DNA of 55,927 nt from positions 1-55,927 of the forward strand of contig CAYVBY010000015.1 of the NCBI GenBank assembly GCA_964449895.1. The letters are read 5' to 3'. The DNA is from Intestinibacter sp964449895 (GTDB taxonomy: Bacteria > Bacillota > Clostridia > Peptostreptococcales > Peptostreptococcaceae). The notes under the pieces are model-generated. The model searched no databases and was not told the origin of the DNA. It worked only from the letters and a program-made list of their open reading frames with translations. The stretch's first letter is position 1; each line of letters begins with the position of its first letter. Positions 1 through 8,690 of the stretch are shown piece after piece. Made by a program: the position numbers and the translations under genes.

Positions 1-2510
1 TAATATTCTTTAGTTCTAAATTCTATAGAATCAATGAAATTTTGAACAAAGAAATCATCTAAAATATAATCTTCTAGAAATTCATTTAAATAAACAAATT
101 CACTATCACTTTTGAAAAAATCATCATGTGTTTTACATAAAAATTTAATAGGATTTTTTCTTGCTAAATTTACATATTCCTTTTTAGACCAATTTTCAAA
201 TTTACATGTCGATTTATCTCTTAGCATATCTATTTTATTAGATCCTATAGAGTAAAACTTTTTAAAAGATTTATATAAATCATCGTTATCAATTTTTAAT
301 TTAATTTCACCATTATTATAAAATGCTAAAAAAACTGGTATTTTATAAGTTTTGCTCATAGAAGTTTTTTCTATTAGATTTATAAAATCATGTCCTTTAG
401 ATTTTACAAAAGATTTTTGATTAGGTGTAAGTTCATTATTTTTATCTAAAAAGCTTATATAGTCTTTAAAAATATTAAATTTAGATTTTTTCTTCATTTC
501 AAAGAATATATTATCTTCTATATATGTAAGAAGTTCAACTCTAGAAGGAATATGACCTAGATATTCTTTTATTCTGTAATATTCATCTAAAATTATGGAA
601 TCTAATTTTTTATTTGCTTCATCCATTTTTTCAAATAGGTTTATTAATTGGAAATCAAAATTTATAAAGCAATCTTCAGGATAATCATCTTCATTTATTT
701 TGTTAAAAGAATTATTTTGAAAATCTTGAGATTTACTTGTTAGAAGATATGGAATTAAGTTGGCTTTTTTATAATTTCCTATAAAATCTAATACATTTAA
801 ATATTTTTTAGTTTTGTATTTTCTAAGTCCTCTACCTAACTGTTGTAAAAATACTGTGGGTGATTCAGTAGGTCTCAAAAACATTACCATATCAACACTT
901 TTAATATCTATTCCTTCATTAAACATATCTACTGAAAAAATAACTTTTATTTGCCCATTTTTTAATTTTTTTATGGCAGTATTTCTTTCTTCTGTATATT
1001 CATTTTGAGAACCGCTATGTACTGCACATGCTGGTATTTTATTTTCTATAAAATATTTTGCCATAAATTCTGCATGCTTTTTATTTATGCAAAATCCGAG
1101 TGCTTGTTTTGATTTATATTTTTTATAATGATTTAAAATTAATTCAGCTCTTTTATTAATATTTAAGGCTTTTTCTAGTTCTTTTTCGTTGTATTTACCA
1201 TTTTTTAATTCTATTTTATTATAATCTATACTATCATCAAAAATTCCATAATATCTAAAGGGAACTAGCCAACCTTTATCAATTGAATGCTTTAAATTTG
1301 ATTCATATACTACATTATAATCACAAATACTAAAGACATCTTTATTGTCTAATCTATTTGGTGTAGCAGTAAGTCCAAGCAAAAATTTTGGTTTGAAATA
1401 TTCTATTATATTTTGGTAGTTTTTAGAAACTACATGGTGAAATTCATCGATTATTATATAGTCAAAATAATCTCTTTTAAAGTAGTGATCATTTAAATAA
1501 TTACTTTTACCTAGACTTTGAACAGAAGCAAAAATAATATCTTTATCTGTATCCTTTTTAGAATTCATAAAAAAGCCCATATTGAATTTAAAGTCAGATA
1601 AAGGTTTATTTGCTTGTTCATTTTTAAAATAGATATTATCTTCAACTGAATCTGCTACTTTATCAGAAGATAAATGAGTATTTTTTATTATTTTATCAGT
1701 ACGAACATTTTTAAAAGATTCATAAGCTTGTTTTAAAATTTCTTCTCTATGAGCTACAAATAAAATTTTATTAAAATCTTTACTATCAAATGCGGAAATA
1801 TAAGTTTTTCCAATACCCGTAGCCGCAACTACCAAAGCTTTATCATTTCCATCTAATCTAGTTTTTTTAAGATGATATAAGGCTTCTATTTGAGCATCTC
1901 TTGGTTCAAATAGATTTATTACTTTATTTTCTTCATAAGAATAATTTATATTGGATATTTTATTTTCTGAGATATCTAATTTAGGTTTTTTCCAAGTTTT
2001 TGAATAATTTTCAAGTACATTGTCGTCTATTATTATAGATTCATTTAAAAATAAATCATTAAACATATTTTTAAAATAGTTAAAATCATCTAAATTCGTT
2101 TCTTTATCTATTCTATAGTTCCATTCAATACCATCAGTTAAAGCAGACTTTGATAAATTTGATGAACCTATGAAAATTTCACCTTTATTTTTATTTTCAA
2201 ATATATATGCTTTGGCATGGAAGCTTCTTTTAGGATTATTATAAAATCTTAAATCTACGCTATCTCCTAAAATATCTTTTAAAAGATAAAGTGCTGATGG
2301 TTGAGTTATATTTAAATAATTACCTGTTAAAATTTTTATAGGAATATTTTTGTTTCTAATATTTTCTAAATCTTTTATAAGTAATTTCACTCCTGATTCC
2401 ATTAAAAAAGATACTATTATATTTATAGATGTAGCATTGTAAATGCTTTGTTGAATTCTTTTATATAAATGGTCTGTGTTACCTGTTACACAATTTAAGC
2501 TTAATCTCAT
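1..2510 (-). CDS. DEAD/DEAH-box helicase with N-terminal phospholipase D-like domain and DUF3427-type C-terminus (3' end outside window)
   Basis: The frame is open from an ATG at 2510 to the left edge of the window, at least 836 codons, so the C-terminus is missing. Residues 1-170 form a PLD-like nuclease domain with H98-x-K100 and a GSSN motif at 115-118. A superfamily 2 helicase core follows: Walker A AATGIGKT near 229-236, DEFH near 355-358, LTATP near 380-384, and QQLGRGLRK near 515. The remaining C-terminal part resembles the DUF3427 region seen in this helicase class. Such proteins are thought to act on nucleic acids and some are suspected of genome defence, but the role is not established. 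It is transcribed away from the MazG-like gene at 2618, with 107 bp between the two starts. The family assignment is firm, the function is not. Confidence 0.9.
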   Translation of the reverse strand, partial: MRLSLNCVTGNTDHLYKRIQQSIYNATSINIIVSFLMESGVKLLIKDLENIRNKNIPIKILTGNYLNITQPSALYLLKDILGDSVDLRFYNNPKRSFHAKAYIFENKNKGEIFIGSSNLSKSALTDGIEWNYRIDKETNLDDFNYFKNMFNDLFLNESIIIDDNVLENYSKTWKKPKLDISENKISNINYSYEENKVINLFEPRDAQIEALYHLKKTRLDGNDKALVVAATGIGKTYISAFDSKDFNKILFVAHREEILKQAYESFKNVRTDKIIKNTHLSSDKVADSVEDNIYFKNEQANKPLSDFKFNMGFFMNSKKDTDKDIIFASVQSLGKSNYLNDHYFKRDYFDYIIIDEFHHVVSKNYQNIIEYFKPKFLLGLTATPNRLDNKDVFSICDYNVVYESNLKHSIDKGWLVPFRYYGIFDDSIDYNKIELKNGKYNEKELEKALNINKRAELILNHYKKYKSKQALGFCINKKHAEFMAKYFIENKIPACAVHSGSQNEYTEERNTAIKKLKNGQIKVIFSVDMFNEGIDIKSVDMVMFLRPTESPTVFLQQLGRGLRKYKTKKYLNVLDFIGNYKKANLIPYLLTSKSQDFQNNSFNKINEDDYPEDCFINFDFQLINLFEKMDEANKKLDSIILDEYYRIKEYLGHIPSRVELLTYIEDNIFFEMKKKSKFNIFKDYISFLDKNNELTPNQKSFVKSKGHDFINLIEKTSMSKTYKIPVFLAFYNNGEIKLKIDNDDLYKSFKKFYSIGSNKIDMLRDKSTCKFENWSKKEYVNLARKNPIKFLCKTHDDFFKSDSEFVYLNEFLEDYILDDFFVQNFIDSIEFRTKEY

Positions 2511-2581
2511 AATTTATACCCCTTTTAATATTAAAGACTTTTATATATTTTATCATATTTTGACATTAAGACATCTAAGTT

Positions 2582-2605
2582 TTATAATTATTGTAATAAT
2601 TATAA
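2582..2605. promoter_or_regulatory. Perfect AT-only inverted repeat between divergent genes
   Basis: TTATAATTATT (2582-2592) and AATAATTATAA (2595-2605) are exact complements around a 2-base centre. The repeat ends 2 bases before the GGAGG of the gene at 2618. It could be an operator for one or both divergent genes or a weak 5'-UTR hairpin. Its pure A/T composition makes chance possible. Confidence 0.35.
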
Positions 2606-2617
2606 TTGGAGGAAGTT

Positions 2618-2926
2618 ATGAAGGAATTTGATAAATTAGTAAGGGATAATATACCTAAAATAATTGAAGATAGTGGAAATCACTGTGAAGTTGAGATAGT
2701 AGATGATAATACAGCACTTGAATATTTATACAAAAAACTTCAAGAAGAAGTAGATGAACTTTTATCAGATAAAAATTTAGAAGAAATAGCAGATGTTATA
2801 GAAGTACTTTTTGCTATTGGTAAAAAATATGGATATGATGAAAATGATATTTTAAATAAAAGAGTTGAAAAAAAAGCTAAATCTGGAGGATTTGAAAAAA
2901 ATATTATTTTGAAAAAAACATACTAA
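2618..2926 (+). CDS. MazG-like / phosphoribosyl-ATP pyrophosphohydrolase-like nucleotide pyrophosphohydrolase
   Basis: This 102-residue all-helical protein carries the small NTP-PPase signature: KLVRDNIPKII at the N-terminus, then KKLQEEVDELL and EEIADVIEVL, whose acidic ExxxE and ExxD pattern would bind Mg2+ and a nucleotide triphosphate. Family members hydrolyse NTPs or dNTPs to the monophosphate plus pyrophosphate, often as housecleaning enzymes. The start is the ATG at 2618, 5 bases after GGAGG; an in-frame TTG at 2606 lies at the SD itself and is unlikely. The protein is far shorter than full MazG (about 260 residues) and lies back to back with the DUF3427 helicase. Its substrate cannot be read from sequence. 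Confidence 0.82.
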   Translation: MKEFDKLVRDNIPKIIEDSGNHCEVEIVDDNTALEYLYKKLQEEVDELLSDKNLEEIADVIEVLFAIGKKYGYDENDILNKRVEKKAKSGGFEKNIILKKTY

Positions 2927-2936
2927 ATATAAATAA

Positions 2937-2970
2937 AAATTCTAGTGAAATTTAACTCACTGGGATTTTT
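2937..2970 (+). terminator. Rho-independent terminator after the pyrophosphohydrolase gene
   Basis: The stem TCTAGTGA / TCACTGGGA (with G-U pairs) is followed by a run of T. Confidence 0.7.
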
Positions 2971-2998
2971 TATTCTAACATAAAAAAGGAGGTACAAA

Positions 2999-3853
2999 AT
3001 GAAAAGAGCAGATTTTCACATACATTCAACAGCTTCTGACGGAACATTTTCTCCTACTCAAATTGTAGCTATAGCTAAAGAAAGCAATCTAGATTACATT
3101 GCTTTAACAGATCACAACACGATAAATGGATTTGATAAATTTAAAAAAGAATGTGAAAAGCAAGGCATAGTTGGCATCACAGGGATTGAGTTTTCTGTTG
3201 AGTTTGAGGAAAAGGAAATTCATTTACTAGGATATTTTAAAAATTTATCACAAGAATCTAAGGAAAAAATTCAAAATTTACTAGATGAAAACACTAAATT
3301 TGTATCAAAGAGAATTCACGATATGATTGAAAAGTTATCAAATGCAGGTTTTAGTATAACTTATCAAGATTTATTAGATAATCTTCCAACTCCAGATACT
3401 ATTATAAATCGTGTATATGTTGCAAAAACTATGGTAAATAAGGGATATGCGAAGAGTATAGATGAGGTATTTGATAATTACATAGGAAAGAACTCTCCTT
3501 ATTATACAAGAAGACAATACCAAAATATACAAGATGTTATAGATTTAATTCATCAAGTGGGAGGTATAGCAGTAATTGCACATCCAATTCAGTATAAAAT
3601 GTCTGAAGAAGCTTTAGATAGATTATTTTCGCTTTCAGTAGATGGAATAGAAGTTTATCATTCAGACCATGATGAAAATTACTCAAAATTTTTACTTGAA
3701 AGGATAAATTATATCAAAAAAACAAAAGGTAAAAATCTTTGCTATACTATAGGTTCAGATTTTCACGGAAATAATAAACCGTCTGTCAAAATGGGACAGG
3801 TATCAAATCATCCAATCGACGAAGCATTTTTAGAACTATATAAAAATTTATAA
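2999..3853 (+). CDS. PHP-domain phosphoesterase (COG0613 type)
   Basis: This 284-residue protein has the PHP metal-binding motifs in order: H7-x-H9 in DFHIHS, D14, DHN at 38-40, E64, H75, an AHP motif near 195, and SDFH near 253-256. These residues bind a cluster of metal ions. Characterised relatives (RNase AM, 3',5'-nucleotide bisphosphate phosphatase) remove nucleotides from 5' RNA ends or dephosphorylate pAp. Acting on one of these substrates is inference. The start follows AGGAGG by 7 bases. The gene is monocistronic, bounded by terminators at about 2940 and 3875. Confidence 0.85.
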   Translation: MKRADFHIHSTASDGTFSPTQIVAIAKESNLDYIALTDHNTINGFDKFKKECEKQGIVGITGIEFSVEFEEKEIHLLGYFKNLSQESKEKIQNLLDENTKFVSKRIHDMIEKLSNAGFSITYQDLLDNLPTPDTIINRVYVAKTMVNKGYAKSIDEVFDNYIGKNSPYYTRRQYQNIQDVIDLIHQVGGIAVIAHPIQYKMSEEALDRLFSLSVDGIEVYHSDHDENYSKFLLERINYIKKTKGKNLCYTIGSDFHGNNKPSVKMGQVSNHPIDEAFLELYKNL

Positions 3854-3859
3854 AATAAA

Positions 3860-3890
3860 AGAGGAAGTAAGATGAAATTTTACTTCCTCT
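3860..3890. terminator. Bidirectional terminator between convergent genes
   Basis: An 11-bp perfect stem AGAGGAAGTAA / TTACTTCCTCT is flanked by A-rich and T-rich tracts and separates the PHP gene from the minus-strand gene at 3910. Confidence 0.85.
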
Positions 3891-3909
3891 AAAAATTTTC
3901 TTAAAAAAT

Positions 3910-4203
3910 CTAGCAATTACAACAAGAATGTTTCTTTCTATCTCGAAGTTCGGCCTTTTTACCGTCATTCCATTTGTCAACAGTTCCAACTAAATACCCA
4001 GTTATCCTTCTAATTCTTTCAAATTCAACTGGAGCAAGTGAATATGTTAAATTGGCATATCCTTCTTCGTCGATAACTATTTCTACCCATTCGATTTCTC
4101 TATTTGGGTTGTTTTTTCTAATATGTTTTATATAAGCATTTTTTTCTTCATCACTTACTATCACACCTTCAGGTGATTTTACTTTTATTTCAATACTATT
4201 CAT
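3910..4203 (-). CDS. Small protein resembling the C-terminal (glycyl-radical) region of anaerobic ribonucleotide reductase NrdD
   Basis: The product is 97 residues from the ATG at 4203, which sits 8 bases after GGAG; a GTG at 4212 overlaps that SD and is rejected. The central motif RRITGYLVGTVDKWNDGKKAELRD resembles, in shorter stretches (RRITGYLVGT, DKWNDGKKAE), the NrdD C-terminus, where a glycine in a related GYL-G context carries the radical in full-size enzymes. The protein lacks the roughly 600-residue catalytic barrel. It ends in HSCCNC, a possible metal or disulfide site. Databases often label such proteins anaerobic ribonucleoside-triphosphate reductase, which overstates what is present. 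It might be a radical-domain spare part or an unrelated regulator. Confidence 0.65.
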   Translation of the reverse strand: MNSIEIKVKSPEGVIVSDEEKNAYIKHIRKNNPNREIEWVEIVIDEEGYANLTYSLAPVEFERIRRITGYLVGTVDKWNDGKKAELRDRKKHSCCNC

Positions 4204-4270
4204 AAAAATCACTCCTTTTATGCAAATTTTGTATTTATATATATACCCATTTTTTTAAAATTAATATATA

Positions 4271-4786
4271 TTATACTTCAATATACTTATTTCCAAAATG
4301 ATTTATGAAACGAATTAAATCGTCGTATTTTATAGATAGTGTAGTTGTATTAAGTTCAGGATGCATAAGAACTTTATGTCCGATTATGTCTTTATCAAGA
4401 AGTAATATTACTTTACCACAGTCATTTACAATGCCTAGAGGAGTTACTGAGCCTCTAGTAAGCTTTAGCATTTCATATAGCTTTTCTTCACTAGCAAAAC
4501 TAAGTCTTGAGCTTCCTATTTTACTTCTAACATCTTTTAAGTCAGCCATTTTATTGTCCATTATAAAATAAAGGTAGTAGTTTTTAGAATCTTTTAAAAA
4601 TAAATTCTTGCAGCGAATTCCATCTTCAAGTAGACCTGCAACACATTCATTTGCCTCTTCAGATGTAAATACAGGCTTGTGATCTACTCTTTCGTATTTT
4701 ATATTTAATTCATCTAAGATTTTATAGACCTTTACTTCTGTATGGCCTTCTTTTGTATTATCACAAATATCTTTTACAGTTTGCAT
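4271..4786 (-). CDS. Prolyl-tRNA editing protein, YbaK/ProX family
   Basis: This 171-residue protein is the free-standing form of the prolyl-tRNA synthetase editing domain. It contains the typical opening DELNIKYERVDHKPVFTSEEA (seen at about residues 27-47), a K-N-LFL-D strand, DLKDVRSKIG, and the GSVTPLGIVND loop near 112-122. Family members hydrolyse tRNA-Pro mischarged with alanine or cysteine, protecting translation. It is oriented with the EamA transporter, 12 bases beyond that gene's stop codon, so the two may be cotranscribed. Which mischarged amino acid it removes cannot be decided here. Confidence 0.88.
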   Translation of the reverse strand: MQTVKDICDNTKEGHTEVKVYKILDELNIKYERVDHKPVFTSEEANECVAGLLEDGIRCKNLFLKDSKNYYLYFIMDNKMADLKDVRSKIGSSRLSFASEEKLYEMLKLTRGSVTPLGIVNDCGKVILLLDKDIIGHKVLMHPELNTTTLSIKYDDLIRFINHFGNKYIEV

Positions 4787-4798
4787 AAGCCCTCCAAT

Positions 4799-5743
4799 TT
4801 AAGCAATTTTATTTGATTTTTCGATTTTCATATTACAAATTATAGTATAAATAGAGCCTAAAAGTATAAATAAAATACCGATTATCATATTTATAGGAAT
4901 TACTTCTTTTAATATTATAAGTGCAAGTATTGGTGCAAGTATAGGTTTAAAGAAAAATACTAATGAAGTAGTATTTGCATCAGTATATTCCATTGCTAAG
5001 AAATAAAAACAATATCCCATTCCTGTAACACCTATTGAAATATACAAAAATACTGGAATACTTTGAAGAGTATATCCTGTAAGTAAAGGTACATTTGCAA
5101 AAGTTTCTAGATTATGACTGATTAAAAAATCTGCAACTGGTGCAAAATGGCTTATAAATATAAGAACTAAAAGTTCTAAGCTTCCAAGTATGAAACTAAA
5201 GCACGTTACAACTGTACCTCCAAATTTTGCAGTACTTTTTTTGCCACATACACCATAAAATGCAAATGTAATGGCAGAAAGTAAAGTAAGTGTAACACCT
5301 AAGACAGATAATTTTATAGAAAGTGGGTTTATTATAAATAAAATTCCCACTATCTGAAGTAAAAGTGCTATTACATTATGCTTGTATATCGGTGTATTTA
5401 ATAAAAAATGTGCAAAAAATAGTACAAATATTGAGTTGCAGCTAAATATTGATGCAACTACAGATGCATTTGTATGCATAACTGCAAGTTGGAATAAAAT
5501 CATACTTATCACTATACATATAAATCCTAATAAAGCAAAGTGAATAAAATCTTCTTTTGTAAGTGAAATTTTTTTCATCTTTAAATTTTTCATAGCAAAT
5601 GGTAGAAGTACTATACTACCTACTAAAAAACGAGAAACAGTCATTTGTATAGAATTAAAGTTTCCAGAAACTAATTTTAAAAATATCTCCATTGTACTAA
5701 ATAAAAAAGTAGTCAAAGCTATACATATATATCCTTTTTTCAA
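4799..5743 (-). CDS. DMT-superfamily EamA-type transporter
   Basis: The 314-residue product is a chain of about ten hydrophobic helices organised as two EamA repeats, with an inner acidic/proline motif KPILAPILALIILKE in the second repeat. EamA proteins export amino acids and other metabolites across the cytoplasmic membrane; the substrate here is unknown. The start chosen is TTG at 5743, lying 7 bases from a GGAGGT (5751-5756 on this strand). The longer reading starting at 5845 would translate the SD itself and add an atypical N-terminus. It diverges from the NSS symporter at 5898. Confidence 0.85.
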   Translation of the reverse strand: MKKGYICIALTTFLFSTMEIFLKLVSGNFNSIQMTVSRFLVGSIVLLPFAMKNLKMKKISLTKEDFIHFALLGFICIVISMILFQLAVMHTNASVVASIFSCNSIFVLFFAHFLLNTPIYKHNVIALLLQIVGILFIINPLSIKLSVLGVTLTLLSAITFAFYGVCGKKSTAKFGGTVVTCFSFILGSLELLVLIFISHFAPVADFLISHNLETFANVPLLTGYTLQSIPVFLYISIGVTGMGYCFYFLAMEYTDANTTSLVFFFKPILAPILALIILKEVIPINMIIGILFILLGSIYTIICNMKIEKSNKIA

Positions 5744-5897
5744 AATAAACACCTCCACATTCATAGTAATACCAATATTTTTTATTTGCAATAGTAAAAA
5801 TAAAAGGACAAAATAAAAAATTTTTACAAAATTAATTTTAAACACTTAGAATATGCTAAAATGTAAATATATACAATTAGAGAAAGGAGATATTTTG

Positions 5898-7238
5898 GTG
5901 TCTAATAAAGATAATTTACAAAAAAATGAAACACGTGATAGCTTTACTTCCAAAACAGGTTTTATACTTGCTTGTATAGGTTCAGCTGTCGGTACAGGAA
6001 ATATATGGCTATTTCCTTATAGAGTAGGCCAATTTGGTGGTGCTGCTTTTTTAATTCCTTATATAATATTTGTAGTATTACTTGGATACACTGGACTTAT
6101 GGGAGAATTCGCTTTTGGTAGAATGACTCAAACAGGTCCAATAGGATCATTTAAAATGGCATTAGAGAGTAGAAATAAAAAAGGTGGAGGCCTTTTAGGA
6201 GTAATACCGGTTCTTAGTGCTTTAGGTATAGCTATTGGATATGCAGTTGTAGTAGGATGGTTTATAAGATTTTTAGTAGGATTTATATCTGGTAGTGCAA
6301 TGGCAGCTTCAGATAGTGGTGCTTATTTTGGAGAAATAGCAGGTCCTTTTGGAAGTATAATATGGCATGTACTAGCAATGATATTAGTATCAATAGTTCT
6401 TATTTCAGGAGTTTCTAAAGGTATCGAAAAAATGAATAAAATAATGATGCCAGCATTTTATGTATTATTTATTATTTTAGCTGTAAAAGTATTTACACTT
6501 GAAGGATCAATAAATGGATTAAAATATTTAGTTTTTCCAGAGTGGTCTTATTTATCTAATCCAAAAACTTGGATTTATGCTTTAGGTCAAGCATTTTTCT
6601 CACTTTCACTTGCTGGTTCTGGTATGATAGTATATGGAAGTTATCTAAAGAGAGACGTGGATGTAATCTCTAGTGCAAAATATACAGCTATATTTGATAC
6701 TCTAGGTGCATTTTTGGCTGGACTTGTTATAATACCAGCAGTTTTTGCATTTAATTTAGACCCAGCTTCTGGACCACCACTGTTATTTATAATAGTTCCA
6801 TCCGTATTTAAATTAATGCCTTTTGGTAGACTATTTGGTATAATATTCTTCATATCTGTATTATTTGCAGCTATAACATCACTTATGAACTTACTTGAAG
6901 TTTCTATAGAGGCTTTACAAAGTAATTTAAAATTAAGCAGAAAATTATCTGTTTTTATAGTAGTATGTGTAGCATTTTTAATAGGATTATTTGTTGAAAA
7001 TGGAGATATATTAGGTACTTGGATGGATGTTGTCTCTATTTATGCAATTCCACTAGGAGCATTCATATCAGCAGTTATGTTCTTCTGGGTTATAGGAATT
7101 GATAAGGCAAAATCAGAAATAGAATGTGGATCTGACAAGAAATTAGGTAAATTATTTGAAATAAGTGCAAAATATGTATTTGTATTTTTAACTGTATTTG
7201 TACTTATTGCAGGTATACTTCTTGGAGGTATAGGATAA
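5898..7238 (+). CDS. Neurotransmitter:sodium symporter (NSS/SNF) family transporter
   Basis: This 446-residue membrane protein has the NSS hallmark GSAVGTGNIWLFPY in its first helix, which forms the Na+ and substrate site in LeuT and MhsT. The number of hydrophobic segments fits the 11-12 helices of bacterial members. The probable role is Na+-driven amino acid uptake (MhsT and MetP transport hydrophobic amino acids). The start is GTG at 5898, 8 bases after AGGAG; TTG at 5895 is possible. The gene is monocistronic with a strong terminator. A candidate MetS-like small subunit is not beside it, but see the 30-residue peptide at 43404. Confidence 0.9.
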   Translation: MSNKDNLQKNETRDSFTSKTGFILACIGSAVGTGNIWLFPYRVGQFGGAAFLIPYIIFVVLLGYTGLMGEFAFGRMTQTGPIGSFKMALESRNKKGGGLLGVIPVLSALGIAIGYAVVVGWFIRFLVGFISGSAMAASDSGAYFGEIAGPFGSIIWHVLAMILVSIVLISGVSKGIEKMNKIMMPAFYVLFIILAVKVFTLEGSINGLKYLVFPEWSYLSNPKTWIYALGQAFFSLSLAGSGMIVYGSYLKRDVDVISSAKYTAIFDTLGAFLAGLVIIPAVFAFNLDPASGPPLLFIIVPSVFKLMPFGRLFGIIFFISVLFAAITSLMNLLEVSIEALQSNLKLSRKLSVFIVVCVAFLIGLFVENGDILGTWMDVVSIYAIPLGAFISAVMFFWVIGIDKAKSEIECGSDKKLGKLFEISAKYVFVFLTVFVLIAGILLGGIG

Positions 7239-7260
7239 GATTTTAATTTAGTAATTAAGA

Positions 7261-7298
7261 AAATCCTTCTTAAAATTATTTTTAAGAAGGATTTTTAT
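7261..7298 (+). terminator. Strong terminator after the NSS symporter
   Basis: A 14-bp perfect stem AAATCCTTCTTAAA / TTTAAGAAGGATTT ends in T-rich DNA. Confidence 0.88.
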
Positions 7299-7379
7299 GT
7301 TTTATGATAAAATATAAAATTTAGTAAAAACTTTTGTGTAAGAGTATATATTGAGTATGAAATTAAATAAGGAGAAAAA

Positions 7380-8120
7380 ATGGATAAATTTACTTTTGAA
7401 TATGAAAAGAGAAAACTTAATATAGATGTGATTTATAGAAATAGAAAAAGCATTTCCCTAAGAATAATTCCAAAAGAAAAAATAGAAGTAATTGCACCTA
7501 TTAAAACATCTAAAAAAGCAATAGAAGATTTATTAAAAAAACATTCGAATTGGATAGAAGATAAATTAAATGAATTTAAAAATTATGATGAAAATTTGCT
7601 TTCAAAAGAATATGTACAGGGAGAGAGTTTTTTTTATTTGGGAGATATAAAAAAACTAAAAATAATAAAGGACAAAAATATAAATAATAAAAAAAACTAT
7701 GTCTATATTGAACTTAAAGGTGAAAATATAGAGATAAGGACTAATAATTGTGATAGAGATTATTTAAGACAGTCTTTAAAAAAATGGTACAAGCTTCAAA
7801 GTGAAAATATTGTAATGGATAGAATTACGTATTTAAGACAAAATAGCTTAAATTTTAGGAAAATAAATCCAAGTCTTGTAAAAGTAAAGGAGCAGAAAAA
7901 AATTTGGGGAAGTTGTAATTTTGAAGGGAAGATTTATTTAAATTCTAGGTTAGCTATGTTACCAGTAGAGGCAATAGATTATATAATAGTTCATGAATTT
8001 TGTCATATAACTTATTTAAATCATTCAAAAGAATTTTACAAATTAGTAGAATCTATACTTCCAAACTATAAAGACATAACAAAATGGTTAAATAAAAATA
8101 ATTATAAATTTATATTATAA
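7380..8120 (+). CDS. YgjP-like zinc metallopeptidase (DUF45, M48-related)
   Basis: In this 246-residue protein the zinc site HEFCH lies at 205-209, with a third ligand candidate H215 in LNHSKEF, and the family motif WGSCN lies near 174. The N-terminal half (KSISLRIIPKEKIEVIAP) matches the YgjP beta-rich domain. Relatives include proteins linked to restriction systems and WSS1/SprT-like proteases, but the physiological substrate is unknown. No restriction genes are nearby. The start follows AAGGAG. The gene stands alone between the NSS terminator and the ilv promoter. Confidence 0.85.
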   Translation: MDKFTFEYEKRKLNIDVIYRNRKSISLRIIPKEKIEVIAPIKTSKKAIEDLLKKHSNWIEDKLNEFKNYDENLLSKEYVQGESFFYLGDIKKLKIIKDKNINNKKNYVYIELKGENIEIRTNNCDRDYLRQSLKKWYKLQSENIVMDRITYLRQNSLNFRKINPSLVKVKEQKKIWGSCNFEGKIYLNSRLAMLPVEAIDYIIVHEFCHITYLNHSKEFYKLVESILPNYKDITKWLNKNNYKFIL

Positions 8121-8244
8121 ATTATAAAATAAATTTATAATATTTTTACTTGATGAAAAATATCGAATTTTAGAGTTATAGTATAAAAATAAACAAAACT
8201 ATACAATTTAAAAAAAATAAAAATAAGAAAAATGTAAAATTATA

Positions 8245-8259
8245 AATTTTTTGAAAATT
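8245..8259. promoter_or_regulatory. Candidate CodY box upstream of the ilv promoter
   Basis: AATTTTTTGAAAATT differs from the CodY consensus AATTTTCWGAAAATT at one position (C to T). It lies 14 bp before the -35 element. CodY control of ilv genes by branched-chain amino acids and GTP is known in Firmicutes; binding here is inferred. Confidence 0.5.
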
Positions 8260-8273
8260 TTTAAAAAAAGTTG

Positions 8274-8302
8274 TTGACATTCAAATTAGATATAAATATA
8301 AT
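8274..8302 (+). promoter_or_regulatory. Sigma-A promoter of the ilv operon
   Basis: TTGACA (8274-8279), a 17-bp spacer, then TATAAT (8297-8302): consensus in both hexamers. Confidence 0.85.
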
Positions 8303-8311
8303 ATAACTATA

Positions 8312-8627
8312 ATCATCAAGAAACAAATAAAAGCTTTGACGGAGACAAAAATGTTCGTGAAATTAATTACAGAGAGTCGGTAGTGCTGAGAGCCGATGTT
8401 AGTTTGAACATATAATGATCACTCCTAGCTTCCATATCGAAAAGGCAACTTATTAGGTGTGGACGTTTGCTAACGTTATATAGCTATAGTTAAGGGTTAG
8501 GCTCTGACTAGAAAAATGAGGGATAGTCATTTAATATATGACTATAAATAAGGTGGTACCGCGGAATATAACTTTCGTCCTTATGAGTGATAAAGTGTTA
8601 CTTATATTGGAAGAAGGTTTTTTTTAT
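8312..8627 (+). promoter_or_regulatory. T-box leader, isoleucine-type (ilv operon)
   Basis: The leader holds the AGAGAG / GCTGAGAGC elements of Stem I and the T-box AGGTGGTACCGCGG at 8551-8564. The proposed specifier codon is ATC (Ile) at 8418-8420, in the context TG-ATC-ACTCC. The T-box TGGT would pair with a tRNA ending ACCA, which fits an A discriminator as in tRNA-Ile. The terminator pairs CTTTCGTCC (8572-8580) with GGAAGAAGG (8609-8617) before eight T. Uncharged tRNA-Ile should favour read-through into the operon. Confidence 0.9.
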
Positions 8628-8690
8628 TCCAAATTTCCTATAAGTACACTAATTTGAAAAATTTCAAAGAATTTATAGGGGGTAAATATT

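Noticed and set aside
814..1008. Short plus-strand frame within the helicase gene
   Set aside because: It is an opposite-strand shadow of the DUF3427 helicase.
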